A stretch of DNA of 64,000 nucleotides from Sphingopyxis sp. LK2115 (GTDB taxonomy: Bacteria; Pseudomonadota; Alphaproteobacteria; Sphingomonadales; Sphingomonadaceae): NCBI RefSeq assembly GCF_014595975.1, contig NZ_JABWGQ010000056.1, positions 161,160-225,159 of the forward strand. Direction: 5' to 3'. Within the stretch, counting starts at the first letter, position 1, and every line of letters starts with the position of its first letter. Both the position numbers and the translations under genes were made by a program. Positions 7,336-16,304 of the stretch are shown here, piece by piece. The notes beneath the pieces were generated by a model, which made no database searches, was not told the origin of the DNA, and was given only the letters and a program-made list of their open reading frames with translations.

Positions 7336-9495
7336 CTATTCGACGTCCAGCCCGGTCCATTTCGCCGCAAAGGCATATTTGTCGGCGGCTTCGGCGATGA
7401 TCTTGTCGGTCGGCTTGCCGCTGCCGTGGCCCGCGCGCGTTTCGATGCGGATGAGGTGCGGCTTGCTGCCCGCCTTGGCGTGCTGGAGCGCGGCGGCATA
7501 TTTGAAGCTGTGCCCCGGAACGACGCGGTCGTCGGTGTCGGCGGTCGTCACCAGCACCGCCGGATAGTCCACGCCGACCCTGATATTGTGATAGGGCGAA
7601 TAGGCGAGCAGGTTTCGGAAATCGGCCTCCTTCGACGGATAGCCATAATCGTCGACCCAATAGCGCCCCGCGGTGAAGCGGTCAAAGCGCAGCATGTCCA
7701 TCACCCCGACCGCGGGCAGCGCGGCGGCGAACAGGTCGGGGCGCTGGTTGGTGACCGCGCCGACGAGCAGCCCGCCGTTCGAGCCGCCTTCGATCGCGAG
7801 CTGGCCCTTGCCCGCGATGCCTTCGGCGATCAGATATTCGCCCGCGGCGATGAAGTCGTCGAAGACATTCTGCTTGTTCGCGAGGCGGCCGGCGTCGTGC
7901 CAGGCCTTGCCATATTCGCCGCCGCCGCGCAGGTTGGCGATCGCAAGCACGCCGCCCTTGTCGACCCACGCGAGCCGCGTCGGCGAAAAGCCCGGCGTCA
8001 GCGAAACATTGAACCCGCCATAACCATAAAGCAGCGTCGGCGAACCCTTGCTGCGGTCGAGGCCCTTTTTCATCACGACAAACATCGGGACCTGGGTGCC
8101 GTCCTTCGATTTGTAGAAACGCTGTTCGACACTGAAATCGGCGGGATCGAACGTCAGCCTGGGTTCGGCGAAAATCTCGCTCTGTCCCGTCTGGGTGTCG
8201 AAGCGATAGATCGTCGTCGGCCGTGCAAAGCTGGAAAAGGCATAAAAGGTTTCGGGGTCGTTCGACTTGCCGCCGAAACCCGACGCCGCGCCGATGTCGG
8301 CGAGGTTGATGTTGGCGATCGGCTTGCCGTCCAATGCCACCATCCGCGCCTCCGACTTGGCGTCGCCAAGATAGGAAAGGATGATGCGGTCGCCCACGCG
8401 CGACGCGCCGACCAGCGTGGCCGGATTTTCGGCGACGAGTTCGGTGAGCTTGCCCGGTTTCGCAATGTCGAACGAAACAAGGCGCCCGCGCGGCGCGCCC
8501 TTGTTGGTGAGGAAGGTGAAGCGCGTGCCCGCGTTGGTCACATATTCCCAGTTGTTCGCATAATCGTCGATCAGGGTGATCGGCTTCGCGCCCGGCTTGC
8601 CGAGCGGGTGCAGCGTCAGGCCATAACGTTCGTCGGTCCCCTCGGACGAGACGACGAGCAGATATTCGCCGTCGTCGGTGACGAGCGCGCTGTTGTTGAG
8701 CTTTGGCTTGTCGGGCGTCGCGTGGATGAGCAGGTCTTCGCTTTGCGGCGTGCCGAGCCGATGGAAATAGACGGCGTGATTTTCGTTCAACGACTGGAAG
8801 GCCTCGCCCGCTTCGGGTTCCGGAAAGCGCGAATAGAAAAATCCGCTGCCGTCCTTCGCCCAGTCGAGCGACGAAAACTTTACCCAGCGCACTTCGTCGG
8901 GCAAGTCCCGCCCCGTCGCGACATCCTTGACGCGCACGATGCGCCAGTCGGTGCCGCCGTCCTGCACCGCATAGAGGAGATGTTTGCCATCGTCCGACGG
9001 TTCCCATTCGGCGAGCGCGGTCGCGCCGTCCTTGGCCCACAGATTCGGGTCGATGAGCACGCGGCCCTCGCCCTTCAGCCCCTCGCGGACGTAAAGCACC
9101 GACTGCGGCTGAAGCCCGTCGTTGCGCGTATAGAAATAGCGCGTCCCGGCCTTGGTCGGCAGGCCGAAGCGTTCATAATTGTAAAGCTCGGTCATCCGCG
9201 CCCTGAAGGCATCGCGGCCGGGCAGCGTATCGAGATAGGCGTCGGTGACCTTGTTCTGCGCCGCGACCCACGCCGCGACCTTCGGATTGACACGGACGTC
9301 ATCCTCCAGCCAGCGATAGGGGTCGGCGACGTCGACCCCGAACTGCGGATCGACCGTGTCGCCGCGCGCCGTGTCCGGATAGGCGAGCGCGGGGGCGGGT
9401 GCGGATGCCGCCGCCGCGTCGGCGGCCTGTGCAGCGGCGGGCGTCATGGCAAGGGCGACCAGCGCGAACGGCGCGGACAGGCGTTTGGCGGGCAT
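7336..9495 (-). CDS. Prolyl oligopeptidase (peptidase family S9A)
   Basis: A 719-residue serine peptidase cleaving after proline in short peptides. It has an N-terminal signal peptide (MPAKRLSAPFALVALAMTPA, cleavage probably after AQA), so it is probably periplasmic. The N-terminal domain includes DPYRWLED, the usual S9A opening, followed by the beta-propeller region. The catalytic domain carries Ser572 in GGSNGG, Asp655/656 in DTDDRVVPGHS and His690 in RAGHGSG. Length fits the family. It is the first gene of a two-gene unit with msrC. Confidence 0.92.
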   Translation of the reverse strand: MPAKRLSAPFALVALAMTPAAAQAADAAAASAPAPALAYPDTARGDTVDPQFGVDVADPYRWLEDDVRVNPKVAAWVAAQNKVTDAYLDTLPGRDAFRARMTELYNYERFGLPTKAGTRYFYTRNDGLQPQSVLYVREGLKGEGRVLIDPNLWAKDGATALAEWEPSDDGKHLLYAVQDGGTDWRIVRVKDVATGRDLPDEVRWVKFSSLDWAKDGSGFFYSRFPEPEAGEAFQSLNENHAVYFHRLGTPQSEDLLIHATPDKPKLNNSALVTDDGEYLLVVSSEGTDERYGLTLHPLGKPGAKPITLIDDYANNWEYVTNAGTRFTFLTNKGAPRGRLVSFDIAKPGKLTELVAENPATLVGASRVGDRIILSYLGDAKSEARMVALDGKPIANINLADIGAASGFGGKSNDPETFYAFSSFARPTTIYRFDTQTGQSEIFAEPRLTFDPADFSVEQRFYKSKDGTQVPMFVVMKKGLDRSKGSPTLLYGYGGFNVSLTPGFSPTRLAWVDKGGVLAIANLRGGGEYGKAWHDAGRLANKQNVFDDFIAAGEYLIAEGIAGKGQLAIEGGSNGGLLVGAVTNQRPDLFAAALPAVGVMDMLRFDRFTAGRYWVDDYGYPSKEADFRNLLAYSPYHNIRVGVDYPAVLVTTADTDDRVVPGHSFKYAAALQHAKAGSKPHLIRIETRAGHGSGKPTDKIIAEAADKYAFAAKWTGLDVE

Positions 9496-9601
9496 GGCAA
9501 GGCGATCCTCATAAGGCGGAAAAGAAATTATCGTGCGCCGATATGTAAGGATGGAAAAGGGTGGAGCAAGCGGATTCGGGATCGGGATATGGTCCTTCCC
9601 T

Positions 9602-10009
9602 TCAGTGGAGCGGCGAGGTGCGGATCGACCAATAGACGAGGGCGAGCAGCGCGGCCCAGACCAGCAGGATGAAGATCATGCCCGCACGGCTCGATGGACG
9701 CTGGCTTGCCGCTTCGGCCGTGGCATGAAGTTCGGCCCACAGCGGCGCCGCGATCAGCCGCCGCACCGCAAGCACGCCGAGCGGCACGACGACGAGGTCG
9801 TCGATCCAGCCGAGCACCGGCACGAAATCGGGAATGAGGTCGATCGGCGACAGCGCATAAGCGGCAACCGCGACCGCGAGCAGCCGCGCGAACCACGGCA
9901 CGCGCGGGTCGCGCGCGGCGAGCCAGGCGGTGTGCGCCTCGACCGCGATGCGGCGTCCGAGATCGCCGATGCGTTCGGAAAGGGATTTGCCGGTCATCGC
10001 TTCGTTCAT
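9602..10009 (-). CDS. YkvA/DUF1232 membrane protein
   Basis: A 135-residue small membrane protein. The DUF1232 signature is plain: WFARLLAVAVAAYALSPIDLIPDFVPVLG followed by DDLVVVPLGVLAVRRLI (shown here as separate parts of one domain). A last hydrophobic segment (IFILLVWAALLALVYW) precedes the C-terminus. Two starts are possible, 10009 (MNEAMTG) and 9997 (MTGKSL). The molecular role of the family is unknown. The 10009 start lies 12 bp from the start of the divergent epimerase gene, so each promoter must lie in the other coding region or be absent. Confidence 0.85.
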   Translation of the reverse strand: MNEAMTGKSLSERIGDLGRRIAVEAHTAWLAARDPRVPWFARLLAVAVAAYALSPIDLIPDFVPVLGWIDDLVVVPLGVLAVRRLIAAPLWAELHATAEAASQRPSSRAGMIFILLVWAALLALVYWSIRTSPLH

Positions 10010-10021
10010 TAACGTCCCGCC

Positions 10022-11032
10022 ATGGCTATCCAACTGAAAAGCGCGCGTGTCGAACGCTGGCCGGTCGCGGGCTCGTTCATCATCAGCCGCGGCGCAAGGA
10101 ACCATGTCGACGTCGTCGTCGCCGAAATCGAAGGCACCAAAGGAGATGCGGGCGCGATCGGGCGGGGCGAAGGGACGCCCGTCTATTATCTGGGCGAAGA
10201 TGCGGCGGCGTGCCGCGACCAGATATTGCTCGCCGCGGCGCATGTCGCCGGGATGGACGCGGCCGACGCGCGCGCGGCGGTGCAGGAAATCATGGCGCCG
10301 GGTGCGGCGCGCAACGCGCTCGATTGCGCGCTCTGGGATCTGGAGGCGCGGCAGCGCGGCGTAAGACTGTGGCAGCTTGCAGGCTGCGACGGCGCGCCGA
10401 CCGCGCGCACGACCGCCTTCACCATTTCGCTCGGCAGCCCCGGCGCAATGGCCGAACAGGCGGCGACGGCGGAGGCCGACGGCTATCATCTGCTCAAGAT
10501 CAAGCTGACCGGCGACGACGACCGGCTGCGCGTCGCCGCGGTGCGCAAGGGCGCCCCCCATGCCCGGCTGATCGTCGACGCCAATGAAAGCTGGGGACAG
10601 GTCGATATTCTGGAGGAGGCCGAGGCGCTCGCCGACATGGGAGTCGAAATGATCGAACAGCCGGTGCCGGTCGGCGCCGACGCCCTGCTCGACCCCATTT
10701 ACGCGTCGATCCCCTTCGTCGCCGATGAAAGCTGCCAGACGGCAGCCGACGTCGCGCGCATCGGCGCCTTTTACGACGGCGTGAACATCAAGCTCGACAA
10801 GGCGGGCGGGTTGACCGAGGCGCTGCGCATCGCCGACGCCGCCGATGCTGCGGGGCTGGCGATCATGGTCGGCTGTATGTTGTCGACCAGCCTGGCGATC
10901 GCGCCGGCATTTGTGCTCGCCCAGCGCGCCCGCTGGGTCGATCTTGACGGCCCGGCGCTGTTGGAGCGGGACCGCGAGGGCGGGTTCGAGTATCGCGAGG
11001 GGCGGATCGGCCCGCCGGTGGGCCGACCGTGA
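10022..11032 (+). CDS. Dipeptide epimerase, enolase superfamily (probable L-Ala-D/L-Glu epimerase)
   Basis: A 336-residue TIM-barrel enzyme of the muconate-lactonising subgroup. Catalytic lysines are Lys159/Lys161 (LLKIKL) and Lys257 (NIKLDKAGG). Metal ligands are Asp186 (VDAN), Glu212 (IEQP) and Asp235 (ADES). The sequence DLDGP at 307-311 supplies the two aspartates that hold the substrate amino group in L-Ala-D/L-Glu epimerases, so this specificity is favoured; it would recycle murein peptides. Racemisation of N-acylated amino acids (DgcA-like) remains possible. The last part ends in a proline-rich tail. Confidence 0.85.
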   Translation: MAIQLKSARVERWPVAGSFIISRGARNHVDVVVAEIEGTKGDAGAIGRGEGTPVYYLGEDAAACRDQILLAAAHVAGMDAADARAAVQEIMAPGAARNALDCALWDLEARQRGVRLWQLAGCDGAPTARTTAFTISLGSPGAMAEQAATAEADGYHLLKIKLTGDDDRLRVAAVRKGAPHARLIVDANESWGQVDILEEAEALADMGVEMIEQPVPVGADALLDPIYASIPFVADESCQTAADVARIGAFYDGVNIKLDKAGGLTEALRIADAADAAGLAIMVGCMLSTSLAIAPAFVLAQRARWVDLDGPALLERDREGGFEYREGRIGPPVGRP

Positions 11033-11088
11033 AATCCTTTCACATCGTGCGCAGTGGAGATGCCCGTCGGCCGCGCGCGGATGCGGGA

Positions 11089-11115
11089 TGTTTCGACTTC
11101 GCTCGACACGAACGG
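11089..11115. repeat. Dispersed REP-like repeat, copy A
   Basis: The intergenic stretch contains TTTCGACTTCGCTCGACACG followed by AACGG. The same core occurs, in varying orientation, at 20021-20053 and 34029-34057, always between genes. Confidence 0.65.
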
Positions 11116-11216
11116 ACGTCCCAACCTTTCCAAAGCTCCGCTTCGGCGTGGCTGCCGAGATGGCCGTCCTTCGTCGCCAATCCGGTCGCGTGCCTGACCG
11201 ACCCTTGATGCACGGC

Positions 11217-11612
11217 TCAGCCTGAACGCGGCTCGGCATAGCTGACGACTTCATATTCGATGCCGTCGGGATCGAAGAAATAGAAGCGGCGGCCGGGTTC
11301 ATAGTCGCCGTGGTTGAACGGCGTAAGGCCGACCGCCTTCACACGCATTTCGATGGTGTCAAGGTCATCGACCTGCACCCCGACATGGTTGAGCGGTTCG
11401 CCCTTGGGATAGCGGACGCCGTCATGCTCGCCGTCGGGACCGGTGTAGAGCGCGATATAGGCGGTGTCGCTGCCCAGGTGGATCGTGCGCCCGCCGTCGC
11501 GCGCCGGGCCGCGCCAGCGTTCATGCCAGCCGAAAATCGCCGACAATATGCCGGCGGTGCGGTCGGGGTCGCTGACGGTGAGGTTCACATGTTCGATGAA
11601 GGGGTGCGTCAC
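11217..11612 (-). CDS. VOC superfamily protein (glyoxalase/dioxygenase fold)
   Basis: A 131-residue protein with two beta-alpha-beta-beta-beta modules. The first opens FIEHVNLTVSDPDRTAGILSAI and the second LNHVGVQVDDLDTIEMRV. Likely metal ligands are His9, His77 and Glu124 (FFDPDGIEYEVVSY, the usual end of the fold); these residue assignments are approximate. The substrate is unknown. It is divergent from soxR, and the shared region has a MerR-type promoter facing this gene, so oxidative or redox-cycling stress control is likely. Confidence 0.85.
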   Translation of the reverse strand: MTHPFIEHVNLTVSDPDRTAGILSAIFGWHERWRGPARDGGRTIHLGSDTAYIALYTGPDGEHDGVRYPKGEPLNHVGVQVDDLDTIEMRVKAVGLTPFNHGDYEPGRRFYFFDPDGIEYEVVSYAEPRSG

Positions 11613-11647
11613 GGCGGGATAACTCCTGATTCGGGTTGACGCCGCGA

Positions 11648-11678
11648 CTTATGAAAGCTCAAGTCAGGTTTAGATCAA
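11648..11678 (-). promoter_or_regulatory. Candidate SoxR-controlled promoter of the VOC gene
   Basis: On the minus strand TTGATC (11678-11673) and CATAAG (11653-11648) are separated by 19 bp. This is the long spacer found in promoters controlled by MerR/SoxR regulators. The spacer holds an imperfect dyad around CTAAACC...CTTGAGC. The soxR gene starts 40 bp to the right. Confidence 0.5.
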
Positions 11679-11717
11679 GCGCAATCGTCATTGCCTGTGA
11701 GCCTGGAGGATATGGCC

Positions 11718-12188
11718 ATGCACCGCACCGACCTGATTTCGATCGGCGAGCTGGCCGCGCGCACCGGCGTCGCGGTGTCGGCGATCCGCTTTTACGAAGC
11801 GAAAGGGTTGATCGAGGCGCTGCGCACGCGCGGCGGGCAACGCCGATTCCTGCGCGCCGACATCCGCCGCGTGTCGTTCATCCTGATCGCGCAGCAGATG
11901 GGGCTGAGCCTGGAGGAAATCGGCGCCGAACTGGCGCGGCTGCCCGCCGGGCGGACGCCGAATGCCGCCGACTGGACGCGGATCAGCACCGCCCTGCGCG
12001 CGCGCATCGACGCGCAGATCGCGGCGCTGACGCGCACGCGCGGCCTGCTCGACCAGTGCATCGGCTGCGGTTGCCTGTCCTTGAAGAAATGCCGACTCTA
12101 CAACGCGCAGGACAAGGCGGCACAGCGCGGCGCGGGGCCGCGCTATGTGCTGGGCGACAGGGCGGGGGAGATTGCAGAGGTGGTGTGA
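11718..12188 (+). CDS. soxR: Redox-sensitive transcriptional activator SoxR
   Basis: A 156-residue MerR-family regulator. The N-terminal winged helix reads SIGELAARTGVAVSAIRFYEAKGLI. A dimerisation helix follows. The [2Fe-2S] cluster motif is C114-x2-C117-x-C119-x5-C125 (CIGCGCLSLKKC), the exact SoxR spacing. The ATG at 11718 is preferred because GGAGGA sits 7 bp upstream; an ATG at 11712 is too close to it. Oxidation of the cluster by redox-active compounds turns on target genes. The divergent VOC gene is the likely target; no soxS is expected in this group. Confidence 0.93.
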   Translation: MHRTDLISIGELAARTGVAVSAIRFYEAKGLIEALRTRGGQRRFLRADIRRVSFILIAQQMGLSLEEIGAELARLPAGRTPNAADWTRISTALRARIDAQIAALTRTRGLLDQCIGCGCLSLKKCRLYNAQDKAAQRGAGPRYVLGDRAGEIAEVV

Positions 12189-12280
12189 GCGGTGGCGGGT
12201 GGCGCACGGACAATGGGTTCGTCCCCGAACGGGGGCTGAGCATCCGCAATCGGCCGCAACCTGCCGTCCCCAACCGGCGC

Positions 12281-12571
12281 TCAGGCTGCGGTCAGCCGCT
12301 CGATCTCCGGCGCGCCGGCGAGGCACGGGCCGAGCTTGGCGCCCAGTCTGCGGAAATGCTCCGACGCGCGGTGCGCTTCGACCGCGGCGTCATTGTCATA
12401 ACATTCCATGACCTTGTAGACTCCCGCCGTTTCGGTGCGGAACAGCTTATAATAGCTGTTGCCGCTCTCGTTCGCATTCACCGCGGCGGCGAGTTCGGCG
12501 AAGACGCCCTCAAAGGCTTCTTCCTTGCCCGGCTGCACGCGGAGCGTGGCGATAATGCCGATGGCACTCAT
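12281..12571 (-). CDS. Antibiotic-biosynthesis-monooxygenase (ABM) fold protein
   Basis: A 96-residue ferredoxin-like alpha+beta protein. It reads as an ABM/YgiN-type protein: IGIIATLRVQPGKEEAFEGV at the start, then SGNSYYKLFRT, VYKVMECYDNDAAVEAH and SEHFRRLGAKL. Such proteins are small cofactor-free quinol monooxygenases or simply bind aromatic ligands. It is last in a minus-strand run after the CMD protein (17 bp gap) and thiolase, so it may be co-transcribed with them. The substrate is not evident. Confidence 0.8.
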   Translation of the reverse strand: MSAIGIIATLRVQPGKEEAFEGVFAELAAAVNANESGNSYYKLFRTETAGVYKVMECYDNDAAVEAHRASEHFRRLGAKLGPCLAGAPEIERLTAA

Positions 12572-12588
12572 GTCCTTATCCCTTCCCG

Positions 12589-13173
12589 TCAGGCCTTGAG
12601 GTCGGGGTCGACCTCCCATCCTTCCTCGACCTGAACGCCGAAGCTGTTCAGGATCATCGAGACCTGCGTATATTGCCCGACTGTCATCACCAGGTCCATG
12701 CGCCCCTTGTCGCCGAGCGGGGCGAGCGCGGCCCAGGTCGCGTCGCTGACGAAATGGTTGGCGGTCAGCTCGTCGGTCGCGCGGAGCATCGCGCGCTCGA
12801 TGTCGCCCCATCCCGCTGCATCGGGTCCGGCCTTGATCCGCACGACCTCCTCTTCGGAAAGTCCGCAATCGAGGCCGATGCGTTTGTGCTGCGTCCACTC
12901 GTAACCCGAACGGCAATTATAACCGGTGCGCAGGATGACGAGCTCGCGGTCGCGCGGGCTCAGTGCGTTGCGCTTCGACAGGATATAATTGCCCCACGCG
13001 AGAAAGGCGGTGAGCGCCTTTGGCGCGTGCGCGAGGGTGCGGAAGATATTGAGGATCTTGCCGCCCCCGACCTTTCCACCCTCGGTGGAAAGGAAGGGTT
13101 CGAGCGCGGCGCGCTGGTCGGCATCGAGCCGGTCCAGATCGACCGGCTCGATGCGCGGAGCGCCGAGGCGCAT
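12589..13173 (-). CDS. Carboxymuconolactone decarboxylase family protein
   Basis: A 194-residue all-helical protein. The core is ALSPRDRELVILRTGYNCRSGYEWTQH, then HKRIGLDCGLSEEEV. In the AhpD branch the active site is CxxC; here it is Cys-Arg-Ser-Gly, so the peroxidase-type dithiol is missing while the downstream Glu and His of the CMD branch remain. The function is therefore unknown. The ATG overlaps the stop codon of the thiolase gene (TGATG), so the two are translationally coupled. Confidence 0.85.
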   Translation of the reverse strand: MRLGAPRIEPVDLDRLDADQRAALEPFLSTEGGKVGGGKILNIFRTLAHAPKALTAFLAWGNYILSKRNALSPRDRELVILRTGYNCRSGYEWTQHKRIGLDCGLSEEEVVRIKAGPDAAGWGDIERAMLRATDELTANHFVSDATWAALAPLGDKGRMDLVMTVGQYTQVSMILNSFGVQVEEGWEVDPDLKA

Positions 13174-14354
13174 CAGAAGACCTCGAACAGGCCCGCTGCG
13201 CCCTGGCCGCCGCCGATGCACATCGTGACGACGGCATATTTGACGCCGCGGCGCTTGCCTTCGATCAGCGCGTGGCCGACGCAGCGCGCGCCGGTCATGC
13301 CGAAGGGGTGGCCGATCGAGATCGAGCCGCCGTTGACGTTGAGCCGTTCGTTCGGGATGCCGAGCTTGTCGCGGCAGTAAAGCACCTGCACGGCGAAGGC
13401 TTCGTTGAGTTCCCAGAGACCGATGTCGTCCATCTTGAGCTCGAAGCGTTCGAGCAGCTTGGGGATGGCGAAGACGGGGCCGATGCCCATTTCGTCGGGT
13501 TCGGTGCCCGCGACCGCCATGCCGACATAGCGGCCGAGCGGCTGGAGCCCCCGCTTTTCGGCGACCTTGGCTTCCATCAGGACGCACGCCGACGATCCGT
13601 CGGCGAGCTGGCTGGCGTTGCCTGCGGTGATCGTGTGGCCTTCGCCCATCACCGGCTTCAGGCTGGCGAGCCCTTCCAGCGTCGTATCGGGGCGGTTGCA
13701 CTCGTCCTTGTCCGCGACGACTTCCTTGAAGCTGACTTCCTTGGTTTCCTTGTCCATCACCGCCATGGTGGTCTTGCACGCGACGATCTCGTCGTCATAT
13801 TTTCCCGCGGCCTGCGCGGCGGCGGTGCGCTGCTGCGACTGGAGCGAATATTCATCCTGATATTCGCGGCTGATGTTGTAGCGTTTGGCGACGACCTCGG
13901 CGGTGCCGATCATCGGCATATAGGTGTCCTTGTGCATCGCGATCAGATCGGCGTCGGTTTCGACGAACACCTTGCCGCTCCCGCTGACCTTCGAAATGCT
14001 TTCGATGCCGCCCGCGACGCAGATGTCCTGGCGGTCGACGATGATCTGCTTCGCCGCGGTCGCGATCGTCATCAGGCCCGACGAGCACTGGCGGTCGATC
14101 GACATGCCGGGGACGGTGACGGGCAGGCCCGACCGCAGCGCGATCAGGCGCGCGACGTTCATCGTCTGCGACCCCTGCTGCATCGCGGCGCCGAAGACGA
14201 CGTCGTCGATCTCGCCGCCTTCGAGGCCCGCGCGTTCGACTGCGGCCCTGACCGAGAAGGAACCCAGCGTCGGGGCGAGGGTGTTGTTGAACGAACCCCG
14301 CGCTGCCTTGGTCAGCGGGGTGCGGGCGGTGGAAACGATAACGGCGTCACGCAT
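13173..14354 (-). CDS. Acetyl-CoA C-acyltransferase (thiolase)
   Basis: A 393-residue thiolase that cleaves or forms 3-ketoacyl-CoA. The nucleophile is Cys90 (IDRQCSSGL), with NEAFAVQ, His349 ([10 protein letters not shown]) and Cys379 ([10 protein letters not shown]). The usual GHPxGxxG carries Phe-Gly-Met rather than the commoner Ile-Gly-Ala, which suggests a degradative acyl-CoA thiolase more than biosynthetic PhaA. It lies between a MaoC hydratase (upstream) and a CMD protein (overlapping), together a likely fatty-acid or cyclic-acid catabolic unit. Confidence 0.92.
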   Translation of the reverse strand: MRDAVIVSTARTPLTKAARGSFNNTLAPTLGSFSVRAAVERAGLEGGEIDDVVFGAAMQQGSQTMNVARLIALRSGLPVTVPGMSIDRQCSSGLMTIATAAKQIIVDRQDICVAGGIESISKVSGSGKVFVETDADLIAMHKDTYMPMIGTAEVVAKRYNISREYQDEYSLQSQQRTAAAQAAGKYDDEIVACKTTMAVMDKETKEVSFKEVVADKDECNRPDTTLEGLASLKPVMGEGHTITAGNASQLADGSSACVLMEAKVAEKRGLQPLGRYVGMAVAGTEPDEMGIGPVFAIPKLLERFELKMDDIGLWELNEAFAVQVLYCRDKLGIPNERLNVNGGSISIGHPFGMTGARCVGHALIEGKRRGVKYAVVTMCIGGGQGAAGLFEVF

Positions 14355-14408
14355 GATGCAATTCCTTTTCGATGAGTTTGGCGAAATCTTTGCCGGGGAG
14401 GGCGGAGC

Positions 14409-14867
14409 TCAAACGAAAAACTGGCTGATCCATTCGGCGATCAGGGCGGGCTTTTCCTCGCCCTCGATCTCGATGGTCACTTCATTGGTCTGCTGCCACT
14501 GGCCGGGGCGCTTTTCTTCGAGGGCGAGCAGCTTGACATGGCTGCGCACGCGCTTGCCCGAACGGACGGGGGCGAGGAAGCGGACCTTGTTGCCGCCATA
14601 GTTGACGCCCATCTTGACGCCTTCGATCTTCGGCCCGTCGGTGCGCGCGCCAAGCATCGGGATCAGCGACAGCGTCAGGAAACCGTGCGCGATCGTGCCG
14701 CCAAAGGGCGTCAGCCTGGCCTTTTCCTCGTCGATATGGATGAATTGATGATCGCCGGTCGCGTCGGCGAACTTGTCGATCATCGCCTGGTCGACGAGCA
14801 CCCAATCGGAGGTGCCGAGATGCTGCCCGACCTTTGACTGCAATTCCTGCGGCGTGATGCTGGCCAT
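14409..14867 (-). CDS. MaoC-like (R)-specific enoyl-CoA hydratase
   Basis: A 152-residue hot-dog-fold protein. The catalytic pair fits the R-hydratase motif: Asp39 and His44 in DATGDHQFIH, followed by FGGTIAHGFLTLSL. It would hydrate trans-2-enoyl-CoA to (R)-3-hydroxyacyl-CoA. It precedes the thiolase gene by 54 bp on the same strand. Such enzymes can feed PHA synthesis, and an intracellular PHA depolymerase lies 12 kb away, but no synthase is in the window, so a link is speculative. Confidence 0.88.
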   Translation of the reverse strand: MASITPQELQSKVGQHLGTSDWVLVDQAMIDKFADATGDHQFIHIDEEKARLTPFGGTIAHGFLTLSLIPMLGARTDGPKIEGVKMGVNYGGNKVRFLAPVRSGKRVRSHVKLLALEEKRPGQWQQTNEVTIEIEGEEKPALIAEWISQFFV

Positions 14868-14960
14868 AATTCATCCCCTCAATCCTGGTTCGGGGCGCGT
14901 TCTAGGCCTCTCATCCCGCATTGCACAAGGGCCAAGGACTTTGGCCACGGCGCCGTAGCG

Positions 14961-16151
14961 TCAGCCCCTGGCGGGCCTTGCCGGCTTGGTCGCCGCGGGG
15001 TCGGCATAGGGGAGAATCATCGTCCCGTCGGGCGCGGCGGTAAAGGTCGTCTGCGTCGGATAGGCGAAATGATAACCCGCGGCCGTCATGGCTTCGAACA
15101 GGCGGATCGCGACATCGGTGCGCGCGGCGGTCACGACGTCATAATCATCGCTGAACACGTCGAACAACAGCTCGAAATCAAGGCTCGACGGGCCGAAGGT
15201 GACGAAGCTCGATCGAATGAACTCGTGGCCCGCGGCCTTCACCTGTTGCTCCAGCAGCCCGGGCAGGTCGCGCAGCATCGCGGGCGTCGTCTGGTAGACG
15301 ACGCCGATCATGAAGGTCACGCGGCGGCGGTGCAGATGCGCATAGTTGGTGATTTCCTTGGCGAGCAAATTGGTGTTCGAGATGACGAGCAGCTCGCCGT
15401 TTATCGAACGGAGGCGCGTGCTTTTCAGCCCGATTCGTTCGACCGTCGCGGTGCTGGTGTCATATTTGATCGTCTCGCCAACGCGGAACGGCCGGTCGAA
15501 GATGATCGACAGCGACGCGAAAAGGTCCGAAAAAATGCCCTGTGCGGCGAGGCCGATCGCGATGCCGCCGATGCCCAGCCCGGCGACCAGGCCGGTGACA
15601 TTGACCCCCATATTGTCGAGGATGACGATCGCGGCGACCGCGAACAGCGCAACGCTGATCAACAGGCGGATGATCCCCATCGCATTGCTCAGCGTTTCAT
15701 TGTGCCCCTCGGCGGCGCGGCGCTGGATCAGCCCAAGCAGGATTTCGCGCGCCCAGATTGCCGCCTGCAGCACGACGGCGACGGTGAAGACATAATGGAT
15801 CAGCTGCATCACCGGCGCGGGTGGCTGCGCATAACCCGCGACGAGCCGGATCGAGATGATCGCGAGCACCAGCGACTTGGTCTTGTGGATCACGCGCCCG
15901 ACAATGTCGGTCAGCGTGAACTGTCCCGGCGCCGCCTGCGCGCGCTTCAGCGCGATCCGGCGAAACATCGACAGCAGGGAATAGATGGCGAGGCCGAGCG
16001 CGATCGCGATCCCGATTTCCAGCCAATGGCTGTTTACCCAGGCGACGCTGCTGTCCAGCCAGTCGCGCATGGCGTCGAGCGGGTCGCTGGTCGCGGCACT
16101 GGTTTTGGCAGGGGGCGTCTTGGCGGCGATGGTCAGGATCGTGGCAGTCAT
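14961..16151 (-). CDS. Small-conductance mechanosensitive channel (MscS family)
   Basis: A 396-residue inner-membrane protein. After a short N-terminal stretch there are membrane segments at about 40-60 (IGIAIALGLAIYSLL), 80-100, 115-135 and 155-180. The pore helix is GLVAGLGIGGIAIGLAAQGIFSDLFAS, here cited as one motif in parts (GLVAGLGIGGIAIG, LAAQGIFSDL). The beta domain follows (FRVGETIKYDTSTATVERIGLKSTRLR). It would release solutes on hypo-osmotic shock. The frame is open 26 codons further upstream, but MTATILT is the plausible start. Confidence 0.88.
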   Translation of the reverse strand: MTATILTIAAKTPPAKTSAATSDPLDAMRDWLDSSVAWVNSHWLEIGIAIALGLAIYSLLSMFRRIALKRAQAAPGQFTLTDIVGRVIHKTKSLVLAIISIRLVAGYAQPPAPVMQLIHYVFTVAVVLQAAIWAREILLGLIQRRAAEGHNETLSNAMGIIRLLISVALFAVAAIVILDNMGVNVTGLVAGLGIGGIAIGLAAQGIFSDLFASLSIIFDRPFRVGETIKYDTSTATVERIGLKSTRLRSINGELLVISNTNLLAKEITNYAHLHRRRVTFMIGVVYQTTPAMLRDLPGLLEQQVKAAGHEFIRSSFVTFGPSSLDFELLFDVFSDDYDVVTAARTDVAIRLFEAMTAAGYHFAYPTQTTFTAAPDGTMILPYADPAATKPARPARG

Positions 16152-16304
16152 GCGGGGCCTGTTGGTCCTCTGGTTCGATGGGCGGGACGAAGCATCATGC
16201 CCTTGTCGGGCGCGCCCCGGATAGGTCAAAAATCCGCGCGCGTAACGCGAAACCTGCGCGGATGCCCGATCCCATAGCGCCCGGCCGCCGCGATGGTTCC
16301 CCTG

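Noticed and set aside
7426..9672. A 748-codon frame antisense to the prolyl oligopeptidase gene
   Set aside because: Shadow frame; the opposite strand has a full catalytic triad and signal peptide.
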